64,000 nt of DNA, from positions 124,001-188,000 of the forward strand of contig NZ_JAQAGZ010000001.1 of the NCBI RefSeq assembly GCF_027533625.1, in the 5' to 3' direction. Position numbers and translations under genes: made by a program. The notes under the pieces are model-generated. The model worked only from the letters and a program-made list of their open reading frames with translations, made no database searches and was not told the DNA's origin. Positions 11,358-20,750 of the stretch are shown here, piece by piece (positions within the stretch are counted from its first letter, which is position 1; every line of letters begins with the position of its first letter). This DNA comes from Paenibacillus gyeongsangnamensis (GTDB taxonomy: Bacteria; Bacillota; Bacilli; Paenibacillales; NBRC-103111).

Positions 11358-13634
11358 ATGGGGGCTGAAGTGATGAAATCTTTCATACAAGAGAAAGCTT
11401 TGTTTTTTAAATATTTGATGTCTTACGTCATTATTTTATTTCTTTGCATTCTAATCATGGTATTTTTTGTGAACAACCGGTTCATAGGTGTACTTAAGGA
11501 CGAGCTGATTGCGAATAACGCAAATACGCTAAATCGGGTCATGTATATCGTGGATGCCAATATTAAGCAATTTGGCAGCATACAAACCCATATTCAAATG
11601 AACAGGAACTTAAATCCCTATTACGCCTTGAATGATCCTAACCTTGCTATCGATGCACAGCGTGAACTTGGCAAATATTTGGCTTCGAACAGCCTTATTA
11701 AAGATATTATTGTCTACTTCCGTGGAGATTCGTATATTTACTCCAGCACAAGCTCGTATTCCATACCGTTGTTTATCAATCATGCATTCAGATACAGTCA
11801 CTGGACAGAAGAGGATTTTAAAAAGGATATCAACTCGCTTAAGGTTCCTAAAGTACGCCCGGCAGAGGATGTTATCAAGTATGATCGTGAACCGGAAAGA
11901 ATGGTAACCTTTTTATATCCCATTTCCAGTTTCGGAACGGATGCTAAGACAACGGTTCTCTTTTTGGTGAATGAACAGTCTTTTACTAAAATGATAGAAG
12001 ACAATTTTGGCGGATATCGTTCAAGCATTCTGATTCTGGATCAGACTAATCAGGTTATTACATCATCAAGTAACTCGATAAATTTAACATCGGATAACCT
12101 TAAAGAGTATCTTGGCGATAACGGGAATCATTTTACCAAAATGGTGGAAGTAGACAATAAGAAGATGCTAATGTCTGTTTTGAAATCCGACGAGACGGGA
12201 TGGAAGTATATCGCTTTTACTCCGATGCAGGATGTTTTAAAAAAGACGAACGGCATTCAGGCTCAATTTATTCTGGTCGTGCTCCTGCTATTAGTGATTG
12301 GAAGCATTATCATCTATTTCAATATGCAAACCAACTATAAACCGATCTATAATCTGAAAAACTATGCAACCAGGATTCTGCAGCATACGAACCAATCCGA
12401 AAATGAAATTGATGTTGTTAAAAATACGATCGATTTTCTTTCCAATCAGAACAAAAGTTTAATATCCAGCACCAGAATCGCTTCCAAAGACTTTATCCTG
12501 GATAATCTTCTCAAGGGCCGTATTCACACGCTGGAGGATTTAAAACAGCAGGGGGAGCCCTTTGCGATATCGTTTCGGAATCCGCTTTACTTGGTGGTCA
12601 TCGTTCTCTTGCATACGCATCACGCAAGAAAATCTCAGACTGTTCAAGAGCTGCTGGATCAATTTGAAAGGATTTCAAACTTATTTTTCAACGGGTATGT
12701 AAGGGAACATCTAGATCAAAAGAAAATGGTGTGCATTCTGTCCCTGGATGAGGTTCAATCGGAAAGTCTCTTGGCTGAGCTTGAAGCTTTTCAAATTTGT
12801 CTGAGAGAAGAGATTGAGTTTCAAACCACATTTGGGGTTGGCAACGTATACCATGATATAAAAGACATTCCGTTGTCCTATGTGGAAGCCTCTGCCGCCC
12901 TTGATTACCGTCTGGTGAAGGGGAATGGCAGCATTATACTAAACAAAGAATTATCCTATCAGGATGATTCGTTGGACTCCTATCCGCATAAAGAGCTTGA
13001 CATCTTGAAAAGCTTGATCAAACAGGGCAATGATCTGGAAATTAAAAATGCGTTGAACAATATCATCAATTATATTAAAACCTGCAATTCGCCTCTTTTT
13101 GTCGCAAGAGGACTTTGTTTTGATATCTTGAACGTCATTTGGCGGACTTTTACAGAAATCAACAAGGAGCTTCTTCTTCCCAAGGACGAATATCCAAATG
13201 CCTCCATGCTTGCCGAATTTGAGACGGTTGAGGAACTTACTGACCTAGTCAAAAACATTTGTTCCAATCTATGTTCTTTTATTCGCGAGAATAAAACTGC
13301 AAAAGATCAAAGCCTGATTGCGGACGCGGTTTCTTATATTCAAAGCCATTACGCAAATTGTGATTTTTCTATACAAAATATGGCTGACCATTTCGGCATG
13401 ACATTGACGAACTTAAGCCAGTACTTCAAAAATCAGACTGGACAAACCATTATTGATTATACAACGAATTTAAGGATGAATAAGGCGAAGGAACTATTAA
13501 TGTCAAGTGATTTAACCCTGAATGAGCTTTCCGTGCAGGTAGGCTATTTGAATTCCTCCAGCTTCATTCGCCGATTCAAACAGATTACCGGATTGACACC
13601 TGGACAGTATATGAAGGAAAAAAGGAAGTGTTGA
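11358..13634 (+). CDS. Membrane-anchored AraC sensor-regulator (YesS-like)
   Basis: A protein of 758 residues combining a sensor and a DNA-binding domain. A first membrane helix (about residues 18-37) and a second (about 300-322) enclose an extracellular dCACHE-like sensor. The cytoplasmic half ends in an AraC-type HTH_18 domain with MADHFGMTLTNLSQYFK and LNSSSFIRRFKQITGLTPGQY. It should sense a ligand or the loaded SBP outside the cell and control the adjacent transport operon directly, without a phosphorelay. ATG 11358 has GAGGA upstream; an in-frame ATG at 11373 is the alternative. A terminator follows. Confidence 0.9.
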   Translation: MGAEVMKSFIQEKALFFKYLMSYVIILFLCILIMVFFVNNRFIGVLKDELIANNANTLNRVMYIVDANIKQFGSIQTHIQMNRNLNPYYALNDPNLAIDAQRELGKYLASNSLIKDIIVYFRGDSYIYSSTSSYSIPLFINHAFRYSHWTEEDFKKDINSLKVPKVRPAEDVIKYDREPERMVTFLYPISSFGTDAKTTVLFLVNEQSFTKMIEDNFGGYRSSILILDQTNQVITSSSNSINLTSDNLKEYLGDNGNHFTKMVEVDNKKMLMSVLKSDETGWKYIAFTPMQDVLKKTNGIQAQFILVVLLLLVIGSIIIYFNMQTNYKPIYNLKNYATRILQHTNQSENEIDVVKNTIDFLSNQNKSLISSTRIASKDFILDNLLKGRIHTLEDLKQQGEPFAISFRNPLYLVVIVLLHTHHARKSQTVQELLDQFERISNLFFNGYVREHLDQKKMVCILSLDEVQSESLLAELEAFQICLREEIEFQTTFGVGNVYHDIKDIPLSYVEASAALDYRLVKGNGSIILNKELSYQDDSLDSYPHKELDILKSLIKQGNDLEIKNALNNIINYIKTCNSPLFVARGLCFDILNVIWRTFTEINKELLLPKDEYPNASMLAEFETVEELTDLVKNICSNLCSFIRENKTAKDQSLIADAVSYIQSHYANCDFSIQNMADHFGMTLTNLSQYFKNQTGQTIIDYTTNLRMNKAKELLMSSDLTLNELSVQVGYLNSSSFIRRFKQITGLTPGQYMKEKRKC

Positions 13635-13713
13635 GTTATTTAAGCGGATATTAGCTTCTCCATTAGGAAAAGGTGTTAGAAGAAAATAAAGTTTTAGACT
13701 GGGGTTGTTGATT

Positions 13714-13749
13714 TGACGCGATTTTTGAGTTAAAAAATCGTCAGCTTTT
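13714..13749 (+). terminator. Terminator after sensor-regulator gene
   Basis: TGACGCGATTTTT (13714-13726) pairs, with one bulged base, with AAAAAATCGTCA (13732-13743). GCTTTTG follows. Confidence 0.65.
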
Positions 13750-13757
13750 GAAAAAAA

Positions 13758-14012
13758 GTGCAGGATGTCCCGTCAGTTGCACCGCTTTTTACCAAAACAC
13801 AATGGATTGATAGCGAAGGTATCTCTAATAGCTTGCAAAGCAAATTGGCCGCGAACGATCTTGTTGATTTTGTGAGTGAAGTACATGCGCAAAGCGGGAA
13901 ACACATTTCAAGCGAAGCGGCAAAATATTTACTGCGAGACGCTCAATATATCTTGTCGCAGAGTAAAGTCTTTCAGGGCTTTCTCCTTAAGTGCCGGGAA
14001 GCCCTGAAATAG
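13758..14012 (+). pseudogene. FIMAH-like domain remnant
   Basis: A short open frame of ~84 codons resembling the C-terminal FIMAH domain found at the end of large secreted Paenibacillus polysaccharidases. ISNSLQSKLAAND and ISSEAAKYLLRDAQYIL fit the two conserved ends, but the Gln/His-rich middle that normally links them is missing. The first codon (GTG) has no ribosome-binding site and no signal peptide. I read it as the tail of a deleted extracellular enzyme. The FIMAH match is by eye only. Confidence 0.4.
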
Positions 14013-14134
14013 ATTTTCGGCCGAAGTAATGTATCATCGGACGTCTTTACCCAAAAATGGAATCGGTTACATTTAGGGACATATAGGACAATCGGGGGTA
14101 GCTTACTATTATTTGAATTAGATGAGGGCTAGGT

Positions 14135-14731
14135 ATGAAACTAACTTTATACGTTTATCTGAGGGAGAAGGAAATTGAGCCGATCGACATTGCCAATATC
14201 GAGAGCATCATATACACAGAAGAACTGCTGAATGACATTTTTGAAGTTGATTTTCAAGCGAACAATCTTACACCGGAGATGTGGAAATGTTTTTTTATAG
14301 AGTTGACTAGCACGATGGAGAAGCTGTTGAATGGGGCCCAATCCGGCAGTGTGTATTTCAGAAAGGTAAAGTCCGAAAATATCCATCATGGCAATTTATT
14401 TTATAGAAATATCATGCAGTATATTATCGAGCATTATAATAATAGCAATTTAAGCTTGACGATGGTAGCCGAGCATTTCCACATTACGCCTCAATATTTA
14501 TCGACCGCCTTTAAAAAGCATCTCGGACAAAATTTTTCCAATTATATCACCGGCATTCGCATTGGTGAATCGAAAAAGCTCCTTGGCGACAGCTCCCTAT
14601 CCGTGCACCAAATCGCTCAAATGACTGGATTTACAAACGACATGTCTTTTATTCGCGCCTTTAAAAAGCAGGAAGGAATGACGCCTGGAGTATACAAAGA
14701 GACTTTAAGGGGGAACCGGGCCACCCAGTAG
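14135..14731 (+). CDS. AraC-type DNA-binding protein, probably N-terminally truncated
   Basis: The 198 residues correspond to the C-terminal quarter of a YesS/YesN-like regulator. A short alpha-helical stretch precedes a complete HTH_18 domain (MVAEHFHITPQYLSTAFKKH; TGFTNDMSFIRAFKKQEGMT). The membrane helices and sensor present in the relatives at 11358 and 55103 are absent. An ATG follows GATGAGGG at usable spacing, so a DNA-binding stub may still be made. Either a remnant left by deletion of the larger gene or a shortened regulator. A strong terminator lies just downstream. Confidence 0.6.
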   Translation: MKLTLYVYLREKEIEPIDIANIESIIYTEELLNDIFEVDFQANNLTPEMWKCFFIELTSTMEKLLNGAQSGSVYFRKVKSENIHHGNLFYRNIMQYIIEHYNNSNLSLTMVAEHFHITPQYLSTAFKKHLGQNFSNYITGIRIGESKKLLGDSSLSVHQIAQMTGFTNDMSFIRAFKKQEGMTPGVYKETLRGNRATQ

Positions 14732-14743
14732 ACAGGACGACTT

Positions 14744-14793
14744 AGCGTAAAGAAACGAGCGGGCATTGTTGAACCCGCTCGTTTCTTTACGCT
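14744..14793. terminator. Bidirectional terminator, 20-bp stem
   Basis: A perfect 20-bp inverted repeat (14744-14763 with 14774-14793, ten-base loop) sits between two convergent genes. It has T-rich sequence on the plus-strand 3' arm and A-rich on the 5' arm, so it can end transcription in both directions. Confidence 0.85.
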
Positions 14794-14827
14794 GTAAAGC
14801 ATTAACCAAACCCATTATGTGATGCCG

Positions 14828-16285
14828 TTAGCGCGGCGGTACCCCTCCTGTACTATAAAGCGGAATGGGTACGTTCTGGATCGTGCTGAAAGTTACCGGG
14901 CAAAGAGCCTGAATGGTTGAATCATTATCCTGAGCATAGGTGCTGGAACCGTTAACAATAATTGGTGTGTTGGTATTGGTATAGATGTTGCCGTTAAAAT
15001 GGAAATTTGACATGTCCGTCTGAGCGAAGCTAAACTTGTCGTCATGCGCTGCATCGGTCTGAAGCAGGTTTTTGTAGTATGCATTGTTGGTTGTGTCCCC
15101 TACTTGGTTATTGTCGGGGTTATTGGTAAAGTTCTGCCAGTACATAGCGGAGCCATAAGGCACATTGAAATTGTAAGTGCGCCGGATGAAATTGTTATAG
15201 TAGAATGCGTTCGTGAAGGTCATCGGTGCAATCGTATCCGTATTATAGATGTACGATAGGAACGCTGTATCGTCCATGAAGTTGGACGCCACAACCGTGT
15301 TATTTGAGTTACGCAACTTTACTCCGCCATATTGGTCAGGCGCCCAGCCGCTAAAGTAATTGCCAATGACCTGTATTCCGTTGTAGCCATGAGCATAGAG
15401 GATATGATCCCTAACCGAGGTTTTTCCGTCGGCATACGTGACGTAATCCCCCTTATTGCCGTAAATGAAGTTATTCTGGAAGACCAGATTAGAGTCAGCA
15501 TCAGCTTGCATAAATCTCACAAAGTTGCCTTGATTTCCGCCCAGATTATACTTGGCAGAAATGGAGTTCAATTGGGACAGTATGTTCTGTTCAGTCGAAT
15601 TGAGCATCGGATTGGCGTATTGTTGAACACTGAGGTTACCTAAGTAGTTGTTTGTTACGTTGCTCCCCGAGGTCTGATAGGTGAAAATACCGCCGCCAGG
15701 GTAGCTATTACCGCGAAGGAACACGCAAGAATCCACCACAATGGAGTTATGACTCATTTTTATATAGTAATTGGTATTGGATACATCATTAACGGAAGAT
15801 GGGTCCGGGGAACTACCGTTTATGAATGCACTATCATGAACTTCAATGCCAGTAATGTAGCCACCGTAAAAATTAAGTCCCATGTTGGCGAAAATGATGT
15901 TGTGGAACTGAACGTTATTCAGTACTGTGTAATAATTGGTCTGATTGAATGTCGGAAAAGAAGTGGTACTGCTGGCGTCAAAGATGGTGCTGCCACCTGT
16001 GCTGCCCAAGAACCAAACATTCGACGCCGGTGTTATATTTCCGGTAATTACGTAGGTTCCTTGCGGGAAAAACAAATTCTTTCCCTGACTGGCGGCGGTA
16101 CTGATCGCATTCTGTATGGCCGTAGTATCATCGGTGACCCCGTCATTTTTGACACCCAAAGTCGTGACATCGATGGAACCGGCCGGTGCGGTCTCGGCCC
16201 ATACTTTCTGTTGTACCGGAGCAAACACCATTGCAACGGCCAGAAATAAAGAAAGCGTCATCAATTTAGTGAACATTTTTTTCAT
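14828..16285 (-). CDS. Secreted right-handed beta-helix protein (pectate lyase 3-like)
   Basis: A protein of 485 residues with a clear signal peptide (basic start, long hydrophobic core, AWAETA-like cleavage zone VWAETA). The mature N-terminus, SIDVTTLGVKNDGVTDDTTA, is the hallmark of the Pectate_lyase_3 beta-helix, followed by repeats rich in Asn with VVDSC and IQVIGNYFSG turns. Such proteins include polygalacturonases, lyases and phage-tail-like depolymerases, so the exact reaction is open. ATG 16285 is chosen over TTG 16291 because AGAGAGGAG precedes it at seven bases. A 33-codon leader ORF ends just two bases before this start. It is transcribed away from the neighbouring IS remnant. Confidence 0.85.
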   Translation of the reverse strand: MKKMFTKLMTLSLFLAVAMVFAPVQQKVWAETAPAGSIDVTTLGVKNDGVTDDTTAIQNAISTAASQGKNLFFPQGTYVITGNITPASNVWFLGSTGGSTIFDASSTTSFPTFNQTNYYTVLNNVQFHNIIFANMGLNFYGGYITGIEVHDSAFINGSSPDPSSVNDVSNTNYYIKMSHNSIVVDSCVFLRGNSYPGGGIFTYQTSGSNVTNNYLGNLSVQQYANPMLNSTEQNILSQLNSISAKYNLGGNQGNFVRFMQADADSNLVFQNNFIYGNKGDYVTYADGKTSVRDHILYAHGYNGIQVIGNYFSGWAPDQYGGVKLRNSNNTVVASNFMDDTAFLSYIYNTDTIAPMTFTNAFYYNNFIRRTYNFNVPYGSAMYWQNFTNNPDNNQVGDTTNNAYYKNLLQTDAAHDDKFSFAQTDMSNFHFNGNIYTNTNTPIIVNGSSTYAQDNDSTIQALCPVTFSTIQNVPIPLYSTGGVPPR

Positions 16286-16287
16286 GG

Positions 16288-16389
16288 TCAATCTCCTCTC
16301 TTAAATGAATAAAACTGCAGCTTGATGGCGGATTCGCTAGGCGAACTTGCCTTCAATCGCTTTTCGCTCACGGGTATGAACGTAAGCAT
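16288..16389 (-). CDS. 33-aa leader ORF upstream of beta-helix gene
   Basis: A tiny ORF on the minus strand with an excellent ribosome-binding site (GGAAGGAGG, seven bases before ATG). It encodes 33 residues, begins MLTFIPVSEKRLKA and ends FYSFKRGD. Its TGA lies within the Shine-Dalgarno region of the beta-helix gene, two bases before that ATG, so the two are probably translationally coupled. It is hydrophilic, with no signal or membrane segment, and I recognise no family. It could be a regulatory leader peptide controlling access of ribosomes to the downstream start. Confidence 0.5.
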   Translation of the reverse strand: MLTFIPVSEKRLKASSPSESAIKLQFYSFKRGD

Positions 16390-16648
16390 TATTCATCCTC
16401 CTTCCAATTCGGATTTATGTTTCATTATGCAGTTTCAGAGTAAACAAAATGAGGGGGTTGGTAAATATACATTATTTAATGTCAAATATTAACACTTGAC
16501 TCTTGACTCATTTTAATTGAAAGTGAAACAGGAAGGTTATGAAATTGCACATTTAGGTCGATATTTAACACACTCCCACAGCGCTCCGTTTTTTAGGTGA
16601 ACCTCTCGGCTTTATGTCCTGATTCCCCACAAAACCAAATCAATATCC

Positions 16649-17084
16649 GGTTGTGTTGCAAAAATAAAAAATGAATGTCTTGGTCGTAATATGTAAGAAA
16701 TTTCATGCAGTCAGCCCGAACAATTCACGGATCCATTCAACATCAGAAAGAACAGGTAGTATTTCAACCTATTCATCGACTCGAAAAGAATCGCTCGTTG
16801 GTTTCAAGTAGGGGCGAATTCGTTTATCGATTTCAGGTCCGAACTGATGTACCCATCGCATGATCATTGTATGCGAAATATGTAACCCTCGTTCTTTCAT
16901 CAGTTCTGCGACATCCCGGTAGCTTAAACTATACTTCAAATACCATCTGACAGTTAACAAAATAATTTCCGATTCGTAATGTTTCCATTTGAAAAGATCT
17001 ACGGTTGTCTCCAAGCTCATTTACCCCATCCCTTGATTCATTTAGATCCAATATTAGCATGGATAAATTTCTTGCACCACAACC
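16649..17084 (-). mobile_element. IS6-family element, internally deleted (436 bp)
   Basis: The ends are an inverted repeat: GGTTGTGTTGCAAAAAT at 16649-16665 and, on the other side, ATTTCTTGCACCACAACC ending at 17084, with two mismatches in about 17 bp. This matches IS6/IS26-type ends. Complete members are about 800 bp, so roughly 370-400 bp has been lost from the middle. No 8-bp target duplication is visible (CAATATCC against CGACCAAG). It cannot move by itself. Confidence 0.75.
16703..17020 (-). pseudogene. IS6-family transposase, internal deletion
   Basis: The first 83 codons encode a typical IS6/IS240 transposase N-terminus: FKWKHYESEIILLTVRWYL, SYRDVAELMKERGL and HTMIMRWVHQFGPE, up to SFRVDE. 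An amber codon follows, and the same frame then continues for 21 codons to the family's usual C-terminal end (WIRELFGLTA, stop at 16703-16705). The DDE catalytic core of about 120 residues between these parts is gone. The protein is inactive as a transposase, though a short DNA-binding fragment could be made. Confidence 0.8.
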
Positions 17085-17290
17085 CGACCAAGCATAGGTT
17101 GTGAAGTTTAGCAGGTGAAAATCCTGCTTGGGAAAGGCAAAAGTCAAGCATACCAATCGCGAGTCTAAGACGGCTTGATGGATTTCAAGCGTTAAACATA
17201 GATAGCCAGTAGTAGGCCTGAAAGTGATAGCTGGAAAACTCATAACCCTGATTTATGAGATCACATAAAATGAGAGTCATGTCCACTACG
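17085..17290 (+). other. Possible group II intron 5' fragment
   Basis: The stretch next to the IS remnant contains AGCAGGTGAAAATCCTGC (hairpin), GGGAAAGGCAAAAGTC, GATTTCAAGCGTTAAACA and GATAGCCAGTAGTAGGC. To my eye these resemble domain I segments of bacterial group II introns. No intron-encoded reverse transcriptase or domain V is present, so it would be a scrap. Recognition is from memory and uncertain. Confidence 0.3.
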
Positions 17291-17415
17291 TTCCGTAGCG
17301 TCAAAGGAAAAACTGTTTTGCAATACACTACACTAATGGTTAAAATTTCATTTATTATCTGGAATCTCGAATGACGAAGCCCTTGGAACTTCGGTCAAAG
17401 TCATAGACATGATTT

Positions 17416-17441
17416 TGACATGTTTTTTCGATAAGATAATG
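17416..17441 (+). promoter_or_regulatory. Promoter-like segment shared with the second SLH gene
   Basis: TTGACATGTTTTTTCGATAAGATAATGG closely matches, with gaps, the segment ending TATAATGG at about 23223-23249 upstream of the other SLH protein gene. TTGACA and GATAAT are present, though spacing is short. It probably carries the promoter of the SLH-GH16 gene. Confidence 0.35.
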
Positions 17442-17483
17442 GTTGGGAATAAAATTGGTAGTTGCAAAGGAGAGAAAGCATAC

Positions 17484-18941
17484 GTGTTCATAAGTCGGAG
17501 AATCAAATTATTAAATCTGATTCTAATCTCTGCCATACTCCTATCTACAGTTATATTCATACCCGCCTTCCGAACAAAAGCTGCAGGAGAATCCACAGGT
17601 TCAGATATTTCCGGACATTGGGCAGAGAAGCAACTGAAAGATTGGATCAGCAAAGGATTTATTAAAGGTTATGACGACCATACGGTGAGACCGAATAATA
17701 CAGTGGCCCGTGCAGAATTTATAACGATGATGAATCGCGCATTCGGTTTTACTGAAATTGAGAACGTAAATTTCTCCGACCTGGATTCTTCCGGTTGGGA
17801 ATATGATGAAGTTCGTAAAGCGGTAAAAGCGGGGTACATCAACGGCTATGAAGACGGAACCATTCGGCCAGGAAATAAGGTAAATCGTCAGGAAGCGGCT
17901 GTCATGATAGCCAAATTATTAAAGTTGGATACTCAGCAAGAACCCGTTACGGAAAACAAGTTTACGGATGTGCAAAAGATCCCGGAATGGAGCAAACATG
18001 CAATCAAAATGGTTGCGTACAAGGGGATCATGGGAGGATATGAAGACGGAACTTTTCTTGCTGATTCATACATTACTCGTGCGGAAACGGTTGTTACCAT
18101 TGATCGGGCTCTTCAAACCAAAACAGCAGTTTCAGGTTCCAGTGAGCAGACGACGGATTTGCCGACACCATCGGTGCCGACATCCACTACAAATATCCCT
18201 AATGTTGCTACTGATTATCCTCTCCCAGCTGGCTATAAAATAGTATGGGCGGATAATTTTTCGGGATCAGAAGTGAATACCGATAATTGGAAATTCAATC
18301 TTAATCCCCGAGATAAGGCAATTTTTACTGCAGATTCTGCTTTTATTGGATCCGATGGTCTCTCTATTCGCAGTTGGAGTGATAATGAGAAAAATTACAC
18401 AGCATATCTAGACACTAAAGGTAAACATGAATTTACGTATGGTCTCTTTAACGCAAAGATTAGATTTTTAGGAGGGACGGGGACGCATAGCGCATTTTGG
18501 TTGCAGTCTGCTACGAATGGGAAATATATAGGTGACCCGGGGAAATCAGGAACGGAAATCGATGTCGTGGAGTTTCGCAAAGTGAATAAATCCGGGAAAA
18601 ATATTAGTAATTTCCTTCCTTCAACTATCCATTGGGATGGATACGGCGCGAATCATAAAAATGTTTCCAAGAACACAACAACCCCCAAGTCAATGGATGG
18701 GACTTGGCATAACTATTCTGTGCTTTGGACTCCAACATCCTATAAGTTTTTCTTTGACAATCAGCAATATGCCGAAATTGATGATGCTGTGTCTCAATCT
18801 CCTGAATACTTTATCTTAAGTTGTGAAATTGGGGCAGCCAACAATTGGGCCGGACTTCCACCAGCAGGGGGATATGGGCCACTTGCTACAAGTAATGTGG
18901 GAATGGATGTCGCTGAAGTCTGGGTAGCACAAAACCAGTAA
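17484..18941 (+). CDS. SLH-anchored GH16 endo-beta-glucanase/galactanase
   Basis: A surface protein of 485 residues. A signal peptide (FISRRIKLLNLILISAILL, cleavage near TKAAG) is followed by three SLH repeats (about residues 40-215), each with the GYEDGTIRPGNKV-type core, that bind pyruvylated cell-wall polymer. A Thr/Pro/Ser linker leads to a GH16 catalytic domain (about 255-485) with the signature GTEIDVVEF: nucleophile E358, D360 and acid/base E363. GH16 enzymes cut beta-1,3/1,4-glucans, agar, carrageenan or related galactans; the exact target cannot be told. The GTG at 17484 has AAGGAG upstream and matches the start region of the SLH gene at 23 kb (MFI-RR), so the longer frame from 17409 is unlikely. 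Confidence 0.88.
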   Translation: MFISRRIKLLNLILISAILLSTVIFIPAFRTKAAGESTGSDISGHWAEKQLKDWISKGFIKGYDDHTVRPNNTVARAEFITMMNRAFGFTEIENVNFSDLDSSGWEYDEVRKAVKAGYINGYEDGTIRPGNKVNRQEAAVMIAKLLKLDTQQEPVTENKFTDVQKIPEWSKHAIKMVAYKGIMGGYEDGTFLADSYITRAETVVTIDRALQTKTAVSGSSEQTTDLPTPSVPTSTTNIPNVATDYPLPAGYKIVWADNFSGSEVNTDNWKFNLNPRDKAIFTADSAFIGSDGLSIRSWSDNEKNYTAYLDTKGKHEFTYGLFNAKIRFLGGTGTHSAFWLQSATNGKYIGDPGKSGTEIDVVEFRKVNKSGKNISNFLPSTIHWDGYGANHKNVSKNTTTPKSMDGTWHNYSVLWTPTSYKFFFDNQQYAEIDDAVSQSPEYFILSCEIGAANNWAGLPPAGGYGPLATSNVGMDVAEVWVAQNQ

Positions 18942-19050
18942 TGGAAAAAATACCAAAGACAGTAGGAGACATCGTACGCTAAGAAATCAAATCAAAAAGA
19001 AAGCCGAAAATTCGTACGGAGTTCTCGGCATTTTTTCCTAACAAGTAATC

Positions 19051-19503
19051 GGTCTCGTACGCTGCGTATTTCCCGATCGGAGCCGCGATCCAGCCGAACA
19101 TGACGACGGATGTGCATGCCGACCTGCTGAAGAAGCATTTCAACAGTGTAATTGCAGAAGGTGCCATGAAGTGGAGACAGAGCCAACCGAAAATACATTC
19201 ACCTTTGCTGACGCGGATACAATCGTCAATTTCGCAACAGCAAACGACATGAAAGTCCGCGGTCATACTTTGGTGTGGCATACTAGTAATCCTGATTGGC
19301 TATTTAAGGACGCGAACGGCCAGCAAATGACACAACCGACCGAAGCTAACAAAATCCTGCCTCGGAAGCGGCTCGAAAACCATATTAAAAACGTGGTCAC
19401 ACACTTCGGTGACAAGGTATACGCATGGGACGTCGTCAACGAGGTCATCGATGAAACGCAGCCGGACGGCTTCAGCCACAGTACATGGTATCAGATTCTT
19501 TAA
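19051..19503 (+). pseudogene. GH10 endo-1,4-beta-xylanase fragment, frameshifted
   Basis: Translation in two frames gives a GH10 xylanase. One frame has AAYFPIGAAIQP, DLLKKHFNSVIAEGAMKW; the other continues ENTFTFADADTIVNFA, VRGHTLVWHTSNPDW and WDVVNEVIDE, which carries the acid/base Glu. The frame changes near 19170. The gene stops at WYQIL, so about half of the barrel including the nucleophile strand is missing. It is a dead remnant, possibly of a cytoplasmic xylanase since no signal peptide is seen. It lies between the SLH-GH16 gene and the GH88 gene. Confidence 0.78.
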
Positions 19504-19596
19504 GAAAAAATGAAGATCGTGCAAAAATCGTAGATATACTTGCGCTATGTTTAATGTGATAATACGGCAAGAAAACAAAGAGGGGAGACTATTTCC

Positions 19597-20733
19597 ATGT
19601 GGCGTAGGGCAATTGAAGATGCGGTGGGAAAGATTCGCCGTAATCTGGAACAGCACGGGCTGACGTTTCCGCATATCACTAATGAGAAGCGTTATGAATG
19701 TTCGGAAAATACGGATTGGATCGAAGGGTTTTACACAGGACTTATTTGGCTGAGTTATGAGTACAGCGGAGATCCTTATTTCAAAGAGCAGGCACAACTC
19801 CAAATTGGAGATTTCAAACGCAGGCTGCAGCAGCGTATATGTTTGGAGCATCACGATATCGGTTTTCTTTACGGATTGTCGGCTCTTGCCGGGTGGATTG
19901 TAGAGCGGGACAGCGATGCCCGCGAGCTTGCTATGCATGCCGCCGATCATTTGATGGGCAGATGAAGATCGCGAGGGGAGTATTTGCAAGCCTGGGGGCA
20001 TGAGAACGACGAGCAGAACGGTGGTCGAATCATTATCGACTGCTTGATGAATTTGCCGCTGCTGTACTGGGCCTCTCAAATGTCAGGTGACCCCAGCTAT
20101 GGAGAAGTAGCTTATAAACAAGCAGAGCTATCCAGACGTTACTTAGTTCGCGGAGACGACTCCTCATATCATACGTTTTATTTTCAGAAAGAGAATGGCA
20201 ATCCGCTGGGCGGAGGTACGCATCAAGGCTATCGGGACGGCTCCACATGGACGCGTGGTCAGGCATGGGGCATTTATGGATTTGCCCTTTCGTACCGCTA
20301 TACGCAGGATCCGGCGTTTCTTGGAACGTCCAAGCGGCTGCTGCGTTATTTCGTCGATCATTTGCCGGAAGATCACGTCGCATACTGGGATTTTGACGTT
20401 CCGATAGAGGAGCATACAAGCCGGGATAGCTCGGCATCGGCCATCACCGCCTGTGGCATGCTTGAGCTGCTCAAGCTGCTGCCTGAAGGAGACCCGGATC
20501 GCGTTTGGATTTCAGACAGCTTGGAGCGCACGATGCAATCGTTAGTGAAGCACTATGCTACAATCGGAGAGGAAGCCGAAGGGCTGCTGAAGCATGGATC
20601 CTACCATGTAAGAGGCAATAGCGGTTTGGATGATTATATGATTTGGGGGGATTATTACTATCTGGAGGCGCTCATGCGGCTCGAGCGGTCGATACCGGGT
20701 TATTGGTACGAGCGTTCCGCTTCAGTGTCTTAA
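19597..20733 (+). pseudogene. GH88 unsaturated glucuronyl hydrolase with in-frame stop
   Basis: A complete-length (378 codons) GH88 gene interrupted by one TGA at 19963-19965. GH88 enzymes remove the 4,5-unsaturated uronic acid that lyases leave at the non-reducing end, so this is the direct follow-on step to the PL8 and heparinase-like enzymes here. D87 (HHDIGFLYGL) and D148 (IIIDCLMNLPLL) are the two catalytic Asp residues, 61 apart as in Bacillus sp. GL1 UGL. Both flank the stop in the same frame. The stop sits in LMGR-stop-RSRGEYLQAWG, where relatives have a basic residue; CGA to TGA is the simplest change. No signal peptide, so cytoplasmic. It may be dead, read through, or a sequence error. 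The GH95 gene starts 18 bp downstream. Confidence 0.85.
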
Positions 20734-20750
20734 CGAGGTGAACTCTCATA

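Noticed and set aside
19300-20079. Minus-strand open frame of 259 codons over GH10/GH88
   Set aside because: It is antisense to two recognisable enzymes, and its sequence has no domain pattern.
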